Part shown: positions 53,697-63,910 of the stretch, piece after piece
Position numbering within the stretch: position 1 is the first letter of the stretch
Layout: each line of letters begins with the position of its first letter
From: Saccharothrix syringae
GTDB taxonomy: Bacteria; Actinomycetota; Actinomycetes; Mycobacteriales; Pseudonocardiaceae
Length of the DNA stretch: 64,000 bases
Direction of reading: 5' to 3'
NCBI RefSeq assembly: GCF_009498035.1
Contig: NZ_CP034550.1
Coordinates: 2,604,001-2,668,000, forward strand
Program-made: the position numbers and the translations under genes
The notes under the pieces: generated by a model
What the model saw: the letters and a program-made list of their open reading frames with translations, nothing else
Database searches by the model: none
What the model was told of the DNA's origin: nothing

Positions 53697-54893
53697 CTAG
53701 CGCCGCGCCGGCAGCGGGTACTCCGGCAGCTCCACCGAGTCGTGCAGGCGCAGGCCGCTGCGGTCGAGGCGGACCAGGAGGCGGCCCAGGGGCGTCGGCA
53801 GGTGCTTGAAGGCCCTGATGCCCTGCCGCAGCACCCAGAGGTCGCGCTTCGAGGCCGGTACCAGGCGCTTGGCCGCGCCCAGCGCCAACTCCCGGCTGCC
53901 GCGCACGTACTCGCCCATCCGGGCCTCGTAGGAGCGGAACGCGCGTTCGTGGTCGTCGCGCGCCGCGGCGAGTTCGCCTGCCAGCGTGTACGCGCCGACG
54001 ACGGCGAGGCTGGTGCTGCCGCCGACCGCCGGGCCCGGGCAGTAGCCCGCGTCGCCGACCAGGGTGACCCGGCCGCGCGACCAGGTGTCCAGGCGGAGCT
54101 GGGTGACCGAGTCGAAGTAGAACGAGCCCTCGCGGTGGTCCAGCCAGCCGGACACCTCGGGGTCGGCCCCGGCGAACGCCTCGTTCAGCAGTTCGCGCTG
54201 CCGCACGACGTCGCGGTGGTGGTAGTCCAGCGGTTCGTCGGTGCGGAACAGGAACACCGCCCGCGCATCCGGCAGGTGCCGGGCGGTGTAGACGCCGGCG
54301 AGCCGGCCCACCTCCGCGTGCATCACCGTCCCGTCGGCCGGGGCGCGGTCCTTCGGCAGCGACAGCACGGCCAGGTGCGCGCCGATGAAGTGGTCCGGCA
54401 CCTGCCCGAACACCAGCCGCCGGACGTTGGAGTGCAGGCCGTCCGCGCCGACGACCAGGTCGAACCGGCGGGGCGCGCCCCGCTCGAAGGTGACCTCGCC
54501 GTCGTCGGAGATCGAGGTGATCGAGTCGCCGAACACGTACTCCACGTCGTCGCGCGTCGCGTTGTAGAAGATCTCCGCCAGGTCGTCGCGCATCACCTCC
54601 ACGTGCCGCTCGCTCATCGCGCCGAAGAACCGGCGCATGTCCATCTCGACCGGGCGCGCGCCCGGGCTGCGCACGACCAGGCGCTCGGTGCCGGTGGCCT
54701 TGTCCAGCACCTGGGGCAGCACGCCCATGCGCTCCACCACGTCCATGGCGGGCCGGAACAGGTCCACCGCGTGGCCGCCGGTCTTGCGCAGCGCGGGCGC
54801 GCGCTCCACCACGGTCACCTCGAACCCGTACCTGCTCAGCCACCACGCCAGCGCCGGTCCGGCCACGCTCGCGCCGGAGATCAGGACCCCCAT
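53697..54893 (-). CDS. FAD-dependent monooxygenase (aromatic hydroxylase family)
   Basis: This is a 398-residue flavoprotein. The FAD-binding start is LISGASVAGPALAWWLSRYG with VTVVER at the end of strand 2, followed by DLVVGADGLHSNVR and the GD motif VTLVGDAGYCPGPAVGGST. It is the PHBH-type group that often hydroxylates or inactivates antibiotics and aromatics. It is divergent from a TetR gene, and the 20-bp dyad at 54908-54927 between them is just before its start. A substrate cannot be named. Confidence 0.88.
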   Translation of the reverse strand: MGVLISGASVAGPALAWWLSRYGFEVTVVERAPALRKTGGHAVDLFRPAMDVVERMGVLPQVLDKATGTERLVVRSPGARPVEMDMRRFFGAMSERHVEVMRDDLAEIFYNATRDDVEYVFGDSITSISDDGEVTFERGAPRRFDLVVGADGLHSNVRRLVFGQVPDHFIGAHLAVLSLPKDRAPADGTVMHAEVGRLAGVYTARHLPDARAVFLFRTDEPLDYHHRDVVRQRELLNEAFAGADPEVSGWLDHREGSFYFDSVTQLRLDTWSRGRVTLVGDAGYCPGPAVGGSTSLAVVGAYTLAGELAAARDDHERAFRSYEARMGEYVRGSRELALGAAKRLVPASKRDLWVLRQGIRAFKHLPTPLGRLLVRLDRSGLRLHDSVELPEYPLPARR

Positions 54894-54907
54894 GACGCCA
54901 TCCCCCT

Positions 54908-54927
54908 TACTTAACGGTTGGTAAGTA
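54908..54927. promoter_or_regulatory. TetR-type operator TACTTA-N8-TAAGTA
   Basis: TACTTA and TAAGTA are perfect inverted arms around an 8-base centre, 15 bases before the FAD monooxygenase start. Such sites are typical of TetR-family repressors; the adjacent TetR gene is the natural binder. Confidence 0.7.
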
Positions 54928-54975
54928 CGACGGTAGCAGCGGCTTGCTGAGAGTCGGGGTCGTTAAGCTGCGGTG

Positions 54976-55512
54976 GTGTCCAGAGCGAAGTCCGATACGA
55001 AGGCGCGCGCCCAGGCCGTGGCGCGGGAGCTGTTCCTCCGGCAGGGGGTGCGGCGGACCAGCCTGCAGGACATCGCCGACCGGCTCGGCATCACCAAGCC
55101 CGCGCTCTACTACCACTTCTCGTCGCGCGAGGAGCTGGTGCGCAGCATCGTGCAGCCGCTGATCGAGGACGGCGACGCGTTCATCGCCGAGGCCGAGGCC
55201 CGCGCGGACGACGACCCGCGGGTGCTGCTGGAGGGCTACTTCGACTTCCAGTTCGCGCACCGCGAGGTGGTCGCGCTGATGATCCGCGAACTCGTCGCGC
55301 TGGCCGACCTCGGCCTGGTCGCCAAGGTCCTGGACTGGCGCACGCGGCTCGCGGTGCTGCTGGTCGGCGAGGACCCGCCGCTGGCCGACGCCACGCGCGC
55401 CACGGTCGCCCTCGGCGGCCTCTCGGACTGCGTGATGGTGTTCGCCGACCAGCCTGTGGAGGCGGTGCGCGCCGCCGCCGTGGCGGCCGCGCTGGACGCG
55501 CTGGGCCGGTGA
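54976..55512 (+). CDS. TetR-family regulator
   Basis: This is a 178-residue repressor. The N-terminal HTH is AVARELFLRQGVRRTSLQDI followed by ADRLGITKPALYYHFSSREEL. The C-terminal ligand domain has no specific family mark. The second of two tandem GTG codons (54976) is preferred because TAAGCT (54964-54969) lies at the spacing of a leaderless start; the other begins at 54973. It probably controls the divergent monooxygenase and itself through 54908-54927. Confidence 0.88.
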   Translation: MSRAKSDTKARAQAVARELFLRQGVRRTSLQDIADRLGITKPALYYHFSSREELVRSIVQPLIEDGDAFIAEAEARADDDPRVLLEGYFDFQFAHREVVALMIRELVALADLGLVAKVLDWRTRLAVLLVGEDPPLADATRATVALGGLSDCVMVFADQPVEAVRAAAVAAALDALGR

Positions 55513-55518
55513 ACCCCG

Positions 55519-56193
55519 CTACGACAGCGCCTGGCCGACGATCCCGCTGGGGGACAGGGCGCCTTCGAGGTGCGCCAGCGCCTCGGCGGCGTCGCGCGCG
55601 TGGTCGAGGACCCGGGTGGCGGCCTCGGTGACGTCACCGAGCGCGCGGGTGCAGCGGAAGTGCGCCAGCAGCTCCCGGTTCGCCCGGTACGGGCCGTAGC
55701 CCTCGAAGAACCACACCTGCTGCTCGCCGGTCACCGGCCGGTGCGGCAGCACCCCGCCGCCCAGCACGAACAGCAGGTCCTTCTCGGGCGGCGCGAGCAC
55801 GGCGCGGTCGAAGCCCGCGAACTCCACGTCGTCGGGACCGGTCGGCACCACGTTGCCCTGGTGCAGGTCGGCGTGGCAGGGCACGACCGGCGACGGCCGC
55901 ACCGGCACGAGCGCGCGTCCGCGCACCGCCCGCAGCCGCCACCGCTCCGCCGCCCAGCGCTCGACCAGCCGGCGCGCCGGCTCGTCCTCCGGGACGTGCC
56001 GCGCCACGTCCCGGTCCACCCGGTCGAATGCCTCCACCAGCGGGCCGACGTCGTAGGTCTCGCGGGGCAGCCGGGCGATCCCGCCGGTCACCGGCCGGGC
56101 GTGCAGCTCCGCGAGCCGCCGGCCCCAGGCGACCCAGTGGGCGCGGGTCGCGGGGCCCGTCGTCCCCGGGGCGGGGTCGGGTCGGAGGTCCAC
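55519..56193 (-). pseudogene. Aminoglycoside phosphotransferase-like protein, N-lobe missing
   Basis: The 224-residue product matches only the C-terminal lobe of APH-type kinases (RRLAELHARP, CHADLHQGNVV, DRAVLAPPEKDLLFV, WFFEGYGP). The roughly 80-100 residue N-lobe that binds ATP is absent; upstream lies a hairpin and a divergent gene. The metal-binding Asp of the motif corresponding to IDWD reads AGFD, so Gly replaces Asp. The brace Asp in HAD is kept. It is probably a decayed gene or a non-catalytic leftover, although its frame is open. The GTG start has only a weak AAGGG upstream. Confidence 0.6.
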
Positions 56194-56209
56194 GCGCCCT
56201 TCTTACCGC

Positions 56210-56231
56210 CCGTGCCCGAAAGCGGGCACGG
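56210..56231. terminator. Hairpin between the phosphotransferase remnant and the next gene
   Basis: CCGTGCCCG and CGGGCACGG form a perfect 9-bp stem with an AAAG loop, followed on the plus strand by ATTTTGGTT. It resembles an intrinsic terminator but lies between two divergent starts. It may be a remnant of a lost gene end or a regulatory hairpin. Confidence 0.5.
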
Positions 56232-56259
56232 ATTTTGGTTCGGTGGTTGTCTGGTCGCC

Positions 56260-56541
56260 ATGCTGGGCCGCGTGGGCGACGAGGTGCCGGAGGACCTGCT
56301 CCGGCACGTGGTGCGCACGACCGGGCTGCCGCCCGCGCTCGCGCACCGCGTCGTCGCCGACGTCATGGGCTACTTCGTCGAGACCACCGAGGAGTACGTG
56401 CTGCGCCGGCACGCGGAGCTGCGCCGGGGCGGCCTGCCCAACGCGCGGATCTGGGAGCTGCTGCGCGCGGAGCTGGACGTGCGGCCCGTGGCGGCGCCGC
56501 CGCTGTCCGAGCGCCAGTTGCGGCGGATCGTCTACGGCTAG
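56260..56541 (+). CDS. Small conserved-looking protein, unknown function
   Basis: This is a 93-residue, charged, mostly helical protein (PEDLLRHVVRTTGLPPALA, VVADVMGYFVETTEEYVLRRH, LPNARIWELLRAEL, LSERQLRRIVYG). Codon use is like the neighbours, and it lies 13 bases before glmS, which supports it as a real gene of the same unit. I do not recognise a family. The ATG lacks a clear ribosome site. Confidence 0.6.
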   Translation: MLGRVGDEVPEDLLRHVVRTTGLPPALAHRVVADVMGYFVETTEEYVLRRHAELRRGGLPNARIWELLRAELDVRPVAAPPLSERQLRRIVYG

Positions 56542-56554
56542 GTGAGGGGTCGGC

Positions 56555-58369
56555 ATGTGCGGGATCGTGGGTTACGTCGGGGTCGAGGACGCGGTGCCGG
56601 TGCTGCTGGAGGGCCTGCACCGGCTGGAGTACCGGGGCTACGACTCGGCGGGCATCGCGGTCGCGGGCGACGGGCTGGAGGTCGTCAAGACCGCCGGTCG
56701 CGTCGGCGACCTGCGGCGGGCCGTCCCCGCGGGCACGTCCGGGCACGCGGGCATCGCGCACACCCGGTGGGCCACGCACGGCGAGCCCAGCGACCGCAAC
56801 GCGCACCCGCACGTGGACGCGGCGCGGCGGGTCGCCATCGTGCACAACGGGGTGTTCGAGAACTCCGACCGGCTGCGCGCCCGGTTGCGGGAGGAGGGCG
56901 TCGAGCTGGCCTCGGACACCGACTCCGAGGTGCTGGCGCACCTGGTCGCCCGCAGCGGCGCGGCGAACCTGGAGGACGCGGTGCGCGAGGCGTTGGCGCG
57001 GGTCGAGGGCACCTACGGGGTGATCGTGCTGGACGTCGAGCGGCCCGGTGAGCTGGTCGCCGCGCGGCGCGGCAGCCCGGTCGTGCTGGGCGTGGGCGAG
57101 CGGGAGATGCTGGTCGCCTCCGACGTCGGCGCCCTGGTCCGCCACACCCGGCAGGTCGTCTACCTGGAGGACGACGAGATCGCCACGGTCACCGCCGACG
57201 GCTACCGCACCTCCACCATGGACGCCCGCGCCACCACCCGCGCGCCCACGTCGGTGGACGTCGCCGGGCCCGACTACGAGCTGGGCGACCACCCGGACTT
57301 CATGCACAAGGAGATCCGCGAGCAGCCCGACGCGGTCGACCGCTGCCTGCGCGGCCGGCTGGACCACCGGTTCTCCTCGGCCCGGCTGGACGGCGTCGGC
57401 CTGACCCCGCAGGACTACCAGCGCATCCGGCGGGTCAAGCTGCTCGGCTGCGGCTCGGCGTACTACGCGGGCCAGATCGGCGCGCAGCTGGTCGAGGAGC
57501 TGGCGCGCATCCCCGCCGACGCCGAGCCCGCCTCGGAGTTCCGCTACCGCAACCCGGTGGTCGACCCGGACACCCTGTACGTGGCGATCAGCCAGTCCGG
57601 GGAGACGCTGGACACGCTGGCCGCCGTGCAGGAGCTCAAGCGCAAGGGCGGGCACGTCATCGGCGTGGTCAACGCGGTCGGCAGCACCATCGCGCGCGAG
57701 TGCGGGCACGGCGTGTTCCTGCACGCGGGCCCGGAGGTGTCGGTGGCGGCGACCAAGTCGTTCACCACGATGGCCGCGGCGCTGGCCATGCTGGCGCTGG
57801 ACCTGGGCCGGGTGCGCGACCTGTCCATCACCGAGGGGCGGCGGCTGGTCACCGGGCTGGCCGGGCTGCCGGGCGCCATCACGCGCGTCCTGGCCGACGA
57901 GGAGGCGGTGGCGGCCGTCGCGCGGAAGTACGCGGGCGCCGAGCACATGTTCTTCGTGGGGCGGGTGCGGGGGTGGCCGGTGGCGCGCGAGGGCGCGCAG
58001 AAGCTGAAGGAGATCTCGTACGTGCACGCCGAGGCGTACCAGGCGTCGGAGCTCAAGCACGGGCCGCTGGCGCTGATCAACCCGGGGATGCCGACGGTGG
58101 TGGTGGTGCCGGACGACGAGCTGGTGGCCAAGAACGCCGCCACCATCGAGGAGATCAAGGCGCGGGGCGGCCCGGTCGTCGCGGTCACCGACGCCGACCT
58201 GCCGCCGGGCCTGGCCACGGACGTCATCCGCGTGCCGCGCGTCCACGACCCGCTGGCGCCGATCACCCTCTCGGTGCCGCTGCAGCTGTTCGCCTACCAC
58301 CTGGCCCGGGCCCTGGGCCGCGACGTCGACCGCCCCCGCAACCTGGCCAAGAGCGTCACCGTCGAGTAA
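56555..58369 (+). CDS. glmS: Glutamine-fructose-6-phosphate aminotransferase
   Basis: This is a 604-residue enzyme that makes glucosamine 6-phosphate for cell-wall and mycothiol synthesis. The glutamine amidotransferase domain starts at Cys2 (CGIVGYVG) and has HTRWATHGEPSDRNAHPH. Two SIS domains follow (KLLGCGSAYYAG, ISQSGETLDTLAA; FVGRVRGWPVAREGAQKLKEISY), and the C-terminus is AKSVTVE. Length is as usual (about 610). GTGAGGGG precedes the ATG. Many actinomycetes have two glmS copies; whether this is the main one cannot be told. A 147-base nested palindrome follows. Confidence 0.96.
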   Translation: MCGIVGYVGVEDAVPVLLEGLHRLEYRGYDSAGIAVAGDGLEVVKTAGRVGDLRRAVPAGTSGHAGIAHTRWATHGEPSDRNAHPHVDAARRVAIVHNGVFENSDRLRARLREEGVELASDTDSEVLAHLVARSGAANLEDAVREALARVEGTYGVIVLDVERPGELVAARRGSPVVLGVGEREMLVASDVGALVRHTRQVVYLEDDEIATVTADGYRTSTMDARATTRAPTSVDVAGPDYELGDHPDFMHKEIREQPDAVDRCLRGRLDHRFSSARLDGVGLTPQDYQRIRRVKLLGCGSAYYAGQIGAQLVEELARIPADAEPASEFRYRNPVVDPDTLYVAISQSGETLDTLAAVQELKRKGGHVIGVVNAVGSTIARECGHGVFLHAGPEVSVAATKSFTTMAAALAMLALDLGRVRDLSITEGRRLVTGLAGLPGAITRVLADEEAVAAVARKYAGAEHMFFVGRVRGWPVAREGAQKLKEISYVHAEAYQASELKHGPLALINPGMPTVVVVPDDELVAKNAATIEEIKARGGPVVAVTDADLPPGLATDVIRVPRVHDPLAPITLSVPLQLFAYHLARALGRDVDRPRNLAKSVTVE

Positions 58370-58374
58370 CCCCA

Positions 58375-58521
58375 CCGCGCGAGTCGAACCTCCGGACCCG
58401 TCGTGTCGAACGCTCGGCACCCCCGAGTTCCACGTTCGGCGACCCCGGTGGTCGGCGCGAACGTGGAACTCGGGGGTGCTGGAGGTTCGACACGGGGGTG
58501 CTGGAGGTTCGACTCGCGCGG
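58375..58521. repeat. Nested palindrome of 147 bases after glmS
   Basis: Three sets of arms fold onto each other. The outermost is 19 bases perfect (58375-58393 with 58503-58521). A middle pair is CGTGTCGAAC-like (about 58402-58410 with 58485-58493). The inner pair is 22 bases perfect (58417-58438 with 58458-58479). In addition GGGGGTGCTGGAGGTTCGAC occurs twice in tandem (58472-58491 and 58494-58513). It begins six bases after the glmS stop and ends just before the -10 of the next gene. It could end transcription, form a cruciform, or be a dispersed palindromic repeat element. Confidence 0.9.
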
Positions 58522-58534
58522 CTAGGTTGGGGTG

Positions 58535-59200
58535 GTGGAACCACCGTTGACGGGAGTGGTCGCGGCGCACCGGCGGTTGGTCGAGGTGATCGCCGACCTG
58601 GACGACGCGGGGGTGCTGGAGCCGTCCCTGCTGCCGGGGTGGACGCGGGGGCACGTGCTGGCGCACCTGGCCGACGCCGCCAGGGCGCGGGCGCGCGTCG
58701 TGGAGCACGCGTTGCGCGGCGAGGTCGTCGCGCTGTGGGAGCCGGGGGAGCGGGACGCGGTCATCGAGGCCACCGCGTCGCGGAGCGCCGACGAGCACCG
58801 GGCCGCGACGGCCGAGCACGGCGGGCGGCTGGAGGAGGTGTGGGCGGGCGTCGGGGACTGGGACGCGCCGGTGCTGGGCGGTGGGGTGGACCTCGTGCCC
58901 GCCGTGTTCACCCGGTGGCGGGAGGTCTGGATCCACCTGGTGGACCTCGACCTGGGGGTCCGGCCGGCGGAGTGGGGCGCGGAGTTCGCCGCGCACGTGG
59001 TCGACGTGCTGTTGCCCCGGTTGCCCGAGGGGGTTGCGGTGCGGGCGGTCGACGTGCCGAGGACGTGGGGGAGCGGCACCGAGGTGGTCGGCGGGGTGCG
59101 CGACCTCGCGGCGTGGCTCGCCGGTCGGGAACCCGACACCCCGCTCGCCGGGCCGCTGCCGGAGCTGGGGCCGTGGCCCGCGTACCCGACGCGACGCTGA
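58535..59200 (+). CDS. Mycothiol-dependent maleylpyruvate isomerase/DinB-like protein
   Basis: This is a 221-residue protein of the MDMPI family. The metal-binding start is LPGWTRGHVLAHLADAA and the second metal-ligand region is RWREVWIHLVDLDLG. Family members use mycothiol as cofactor for isomerisation or detoxification. The second of two tandem GTG codons (58535) is chosen because TAGGTT (58523-58528) sits at leaderless spacing. The nested palindrome lies immediately upstream. Confidence 0.85.
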   Translation: MEPPLTGVVAAHRRLVEVIADLDDAGVLEPSLLPGWTRGHVLAHLADAARARARVVEHALRGEVVALWEPGERDAVIEATASRSADEHRAATAEHGGRLEEVWAGVGDWDAPVLGGGVDLVPAVFTRWREVWIHLVDLDLGVRPAEWGAEFAAHVVDVLLPRLPEGVAVRAVDVPRTWGSGTEVVGGVRDLAAWLAGREPDTPLAGPLPELGPWPAYPTRR

Positions 59201-59220
59201 GCCGGTTGCCGGTCCCGCCC

Positions 59221-59447
59221 CGACGGCCACCGCCGGCTCGTCGAGCGCGACACCGGCCCGGTGGCCGGCTCGACCGGGCTGTTCCGGCGTGCTGGAGATC
59301 GGGTGTGGCGTCGTGCCCTCGCGGCGGGCGCTCGTCCGGTTCGCCCCCACCGCACCGGGCGTCGACGTGGTCCGGGCCGAGGTGGAGCCGGCCGACCCCG
59401 CCGCGGCCCGGGTGCCGGAGGAGGCCGGTTACCGCGTGACGAGGTGA
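59221..59447 (+). pseudogene. GNAT acetyltransferase remnant, frameshifted
   Basis: One frame reads RLVERDTGPVAGSTGLFRRAGDR, like the middle strands of a GNAT enzyme. A second frame from about 59288 continues VLEIGCGVVPSRRALVRFA, then VVRAEVEPADPAAARVPEEAGYR, the typical GNAT C-terminal end, stopping at 59447. The N-terminal part and the acetyl-CoA loop are missing. It is a decayed fragment lying between the MDMPI and caspase genes. No start codon or ribosome site is visible. Confidence 0.6.
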
Positions 59448-59487
59448 TCGGGTCCGCACCCGGTCGCCCCGCCCTAGGATCGGCCGG

Positions 59488-61170
59488 GTGCGGATCGCCC
59501 TGGTGATCACCGCGGGTCGGTACGCCGACCTGCCCCGCCTGCACGCGCCCCGGCACGACGGCGGGCAGCTCGCCGAGGTGCTGGCCGACCCGGAGGTCGG
59601 CGACTTCCGGGTCGAGGTGCTGGCCGACCGGAAGGTCGACCGCGTGCGGCGGCGCGTCAACGAGGTGCTCGCCGACGCCGGCCCCGACGACGTCGTGCTG
59701 CTGTACTTCTCCGGGCACGGCGTGAAGGACGTGTCGGGCGAGCTCTACCTGGCGGCCGTCGACACGCGCCGCGACCTGCTGCCCGCCACGGGGTTGTCCG
59801 CGCGGTTCGTGCGCGAGCTGGTGGACCGCTGCCGGGCGCGGCAGGTGCTGGTGTGGTTGGACTGCTGCTTCGGCGGCGCGTTCCCGCAGGGCGCCTCGCC
59901 GAAGGCGGGCGGGGACGTGGACGTGGTGGACCAGGTCCAGCCCGCGCGGGGCTGCGCCGTGATGGCCGCGTCCACGGCGATCGAGTACGCCTACGAGCGC
60001 GGCGGCGAGGTGCGGGGCGGGCCGCGGGGCTCCTACTTCACCAGGGCGCTGGTGGCGGGCCTGGCGACCGGCGAGGCGGACCTCGACGGCGACGGCTGGG
60101 TCGACGCCGACGAGCTGTACCGGTACGTGTACCGCAAGGTGGTGGCCGAGACCCCGTGGCAGCGCCCCACGCGCAGCGGTCAGGTGACCGGTGACCTGCG
60201 GGTGGCCCGCGGCAAGGCCGGTCCGCGCACCGGGGAGCAATCCCCTCCGCCGCCTGCCGCGGCACGTCGCCGGCGGCCGGCGGCCTACCTGGCGGTGGCC
60301 GTCCTGCTCGCGGTCAACGGCTGGTTCGGCTACCAGGCGGTGACCGGCGCGGAGGAGGGGCCCACGTGCCCCTCGGACAGCCTGAGGCTCGTGGTCGGCC
60401 CCGCGTTCGGCCCGGTGCTGCGGGACCTCGCCGGCCGGTACCGGCGGGACTGCCCGGCGGCGGACATCACCGTGGTCCACATCGACGACGGCGACGGACC
60501 GCGCCGGATGGCGGAGGAGGGCGACGGGTCCGCCTGGGTGTCCGACGACTCGGCCGGGGACCTGGTCGCCACCCCGCTCGCGGTCGTCCTGTACTCGGTG
60601 GTGGTGCACGAGGACGTGGGCGTCAGCAGCCTCACCCCGGAGCAGCTGCGCGGCATCTACGACGGCACCCACCGCAACTGGACCGCCCTCGGCGGTCGGG
60701 ACGTGCCGATCCGGTTGGTGAGCAGGGCGGCCTCGTCGCCGCTCCGCGCCCGGCTGGAGAAGCAGCTCGGCGTCACATCGCCCCCGTCCACCTCGGACGA
60801 CTGCGAGTCCCCGGACGGCGCCCCCGACCAGGCCGTCGCGTGCGAACGCGTGAACACCCAGGACGTGCTGGGGACCATCAACCAAACGCCGGGGTCCATC
60901 GGGTACGCCACCGCGTCCCACGCGGTGGGGTACCGGCACGTCAACCGGCTCAAGATCGACGGCCGGGAGCCGGCTTTCGAGCTCGTCCGGAACGGCACCT
61001 ACCCGCTCTGGAGCGTGCTGCGCCTGCACACGCGCGGCACACCACCCGAAGGCACGCTCACCGCGCACCTCGGCCGGTTCCTCGGGGGCGAGGCGGCGCG
61101 CGGCATCCTGCTGGAGCACGACTACCTGCCCTGCACCGGCGAGTCGCGCCCGGAGCTGTGCGGGAACTGA
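59488..61170 (+). CDS. Caspase-like protease, membrane helix and extracellular PstS-like binding domain
   Basis: This is a 560-residue fusion. Residues 1-225 form a C14-type caspase fold with His77 in LYFSGHGV and Cys127 in LDCCFGG. A canonical EF-hand loop (198-209, DLDGDGWVDADE) ends the domain. A basic Pro/Arg-rich linker leads to one membrane helix (about 266-286, YLAVAVLLAVNGWFGY). Residues 295-560 resemble the phosphate-type periplasmic binding fold: VVGPAFGPVLRDLAGRY, SLTPEQLRGIYDGTHRNW and NTQDVLGTINQTPGSIGYA. The layout suggests a receptor that senses a ligand outside and triggers cleavage inside. The GTG lies 7 bases after TAGGAT (59475-59480), a leaderless start. Its ligand and substrates are unknown. 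Confidence 0.87.
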   Translation: MRIALVITAGRYADLPRLHAPRHDGGQLAEVLADPEVGDFRVEVLADRKVDRVRRRVNEVLADAGPDDVVLLYFSGHGVKDVSGELYLAAVDTRRDLLPATGLSARFVRELVDRCRARQVLVWLDCCFGGAFPQGASPKAGGDVDVVDQVQPARGCAVMAASTAIEYAYERGGEVRGGPRGSYFTRALVAGLATGEADLDGDGWVDADELYRYVYRKVVAETPWQRPTRSGQVTGDLRVARGKAGPRTGEQSPPPPAAARRRRPAAYLAVAVLLAVNGWFGYQAVTGAEEGPTCPSDSLRLVVGPAFGPVLRDLAGRYRRDCPAADITVVHIDDGDGPRRMAEEGDGSAWVSDDSAGDLVATPLAVVLYSVVVHEDVGVSSLTPEQLRGIYDGTHRNWTALGGRDVPIRLVSRAASSPLRARLEKQLGVTSPPSTSDDCESPDGAPDQAVACERVNTQDVLGTINQTPGSIGYATASHAVGYRHVNRLKIDGREPAFELVRNGTYPLWSVLRLHTRGTPPEGTLTAHLGRFLGGEAARGILLEHDYLPCTGESRPELCGN

Positions 61171-61216
61171 CCGCGTCACCCGGGCAGGTGACCGTGCACG
61201 GGCGGTGGGCCGGTGA

Positions 61217-63848
<2,632 letters not shown>

Positions 63849-63862
63849 CCGCCACACCCGTT

Positions 63863-63898
63863 CAGTAACAGACTGTTTCTGGATACACGATGTTACTG
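63863..63898. promoter_or_regulatory. Dyad CAGTAACA-N20-TGTTACTG
   Basis: Two perfect 8-base inverted arms (63863-63870 and 63891-63898) lie in the short divergent gap between the TetR gene and the gene starting at 63911. The 20-base spacing places them on the same DNA face, two turns apart. They are likely sites for the TetR regulator. Confidence 0.6.
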
Positions 63899-63910
63899 TA
63901 GCTTGGCGGC

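Noticed and set aside
58375..58521. Nested palindrome as ends of an insertion sequence
   Set aside because: There is no transposase frame between or beside the arms and no target-site duplication was seen.
56363..61179. Long minus-strand frames opposite glmS, the MDMPI-like gene and the caspase gene
   Set aside because: They are His/Arg/Pro-rich products with no motifs, antisense to clear genes with strong family marks.
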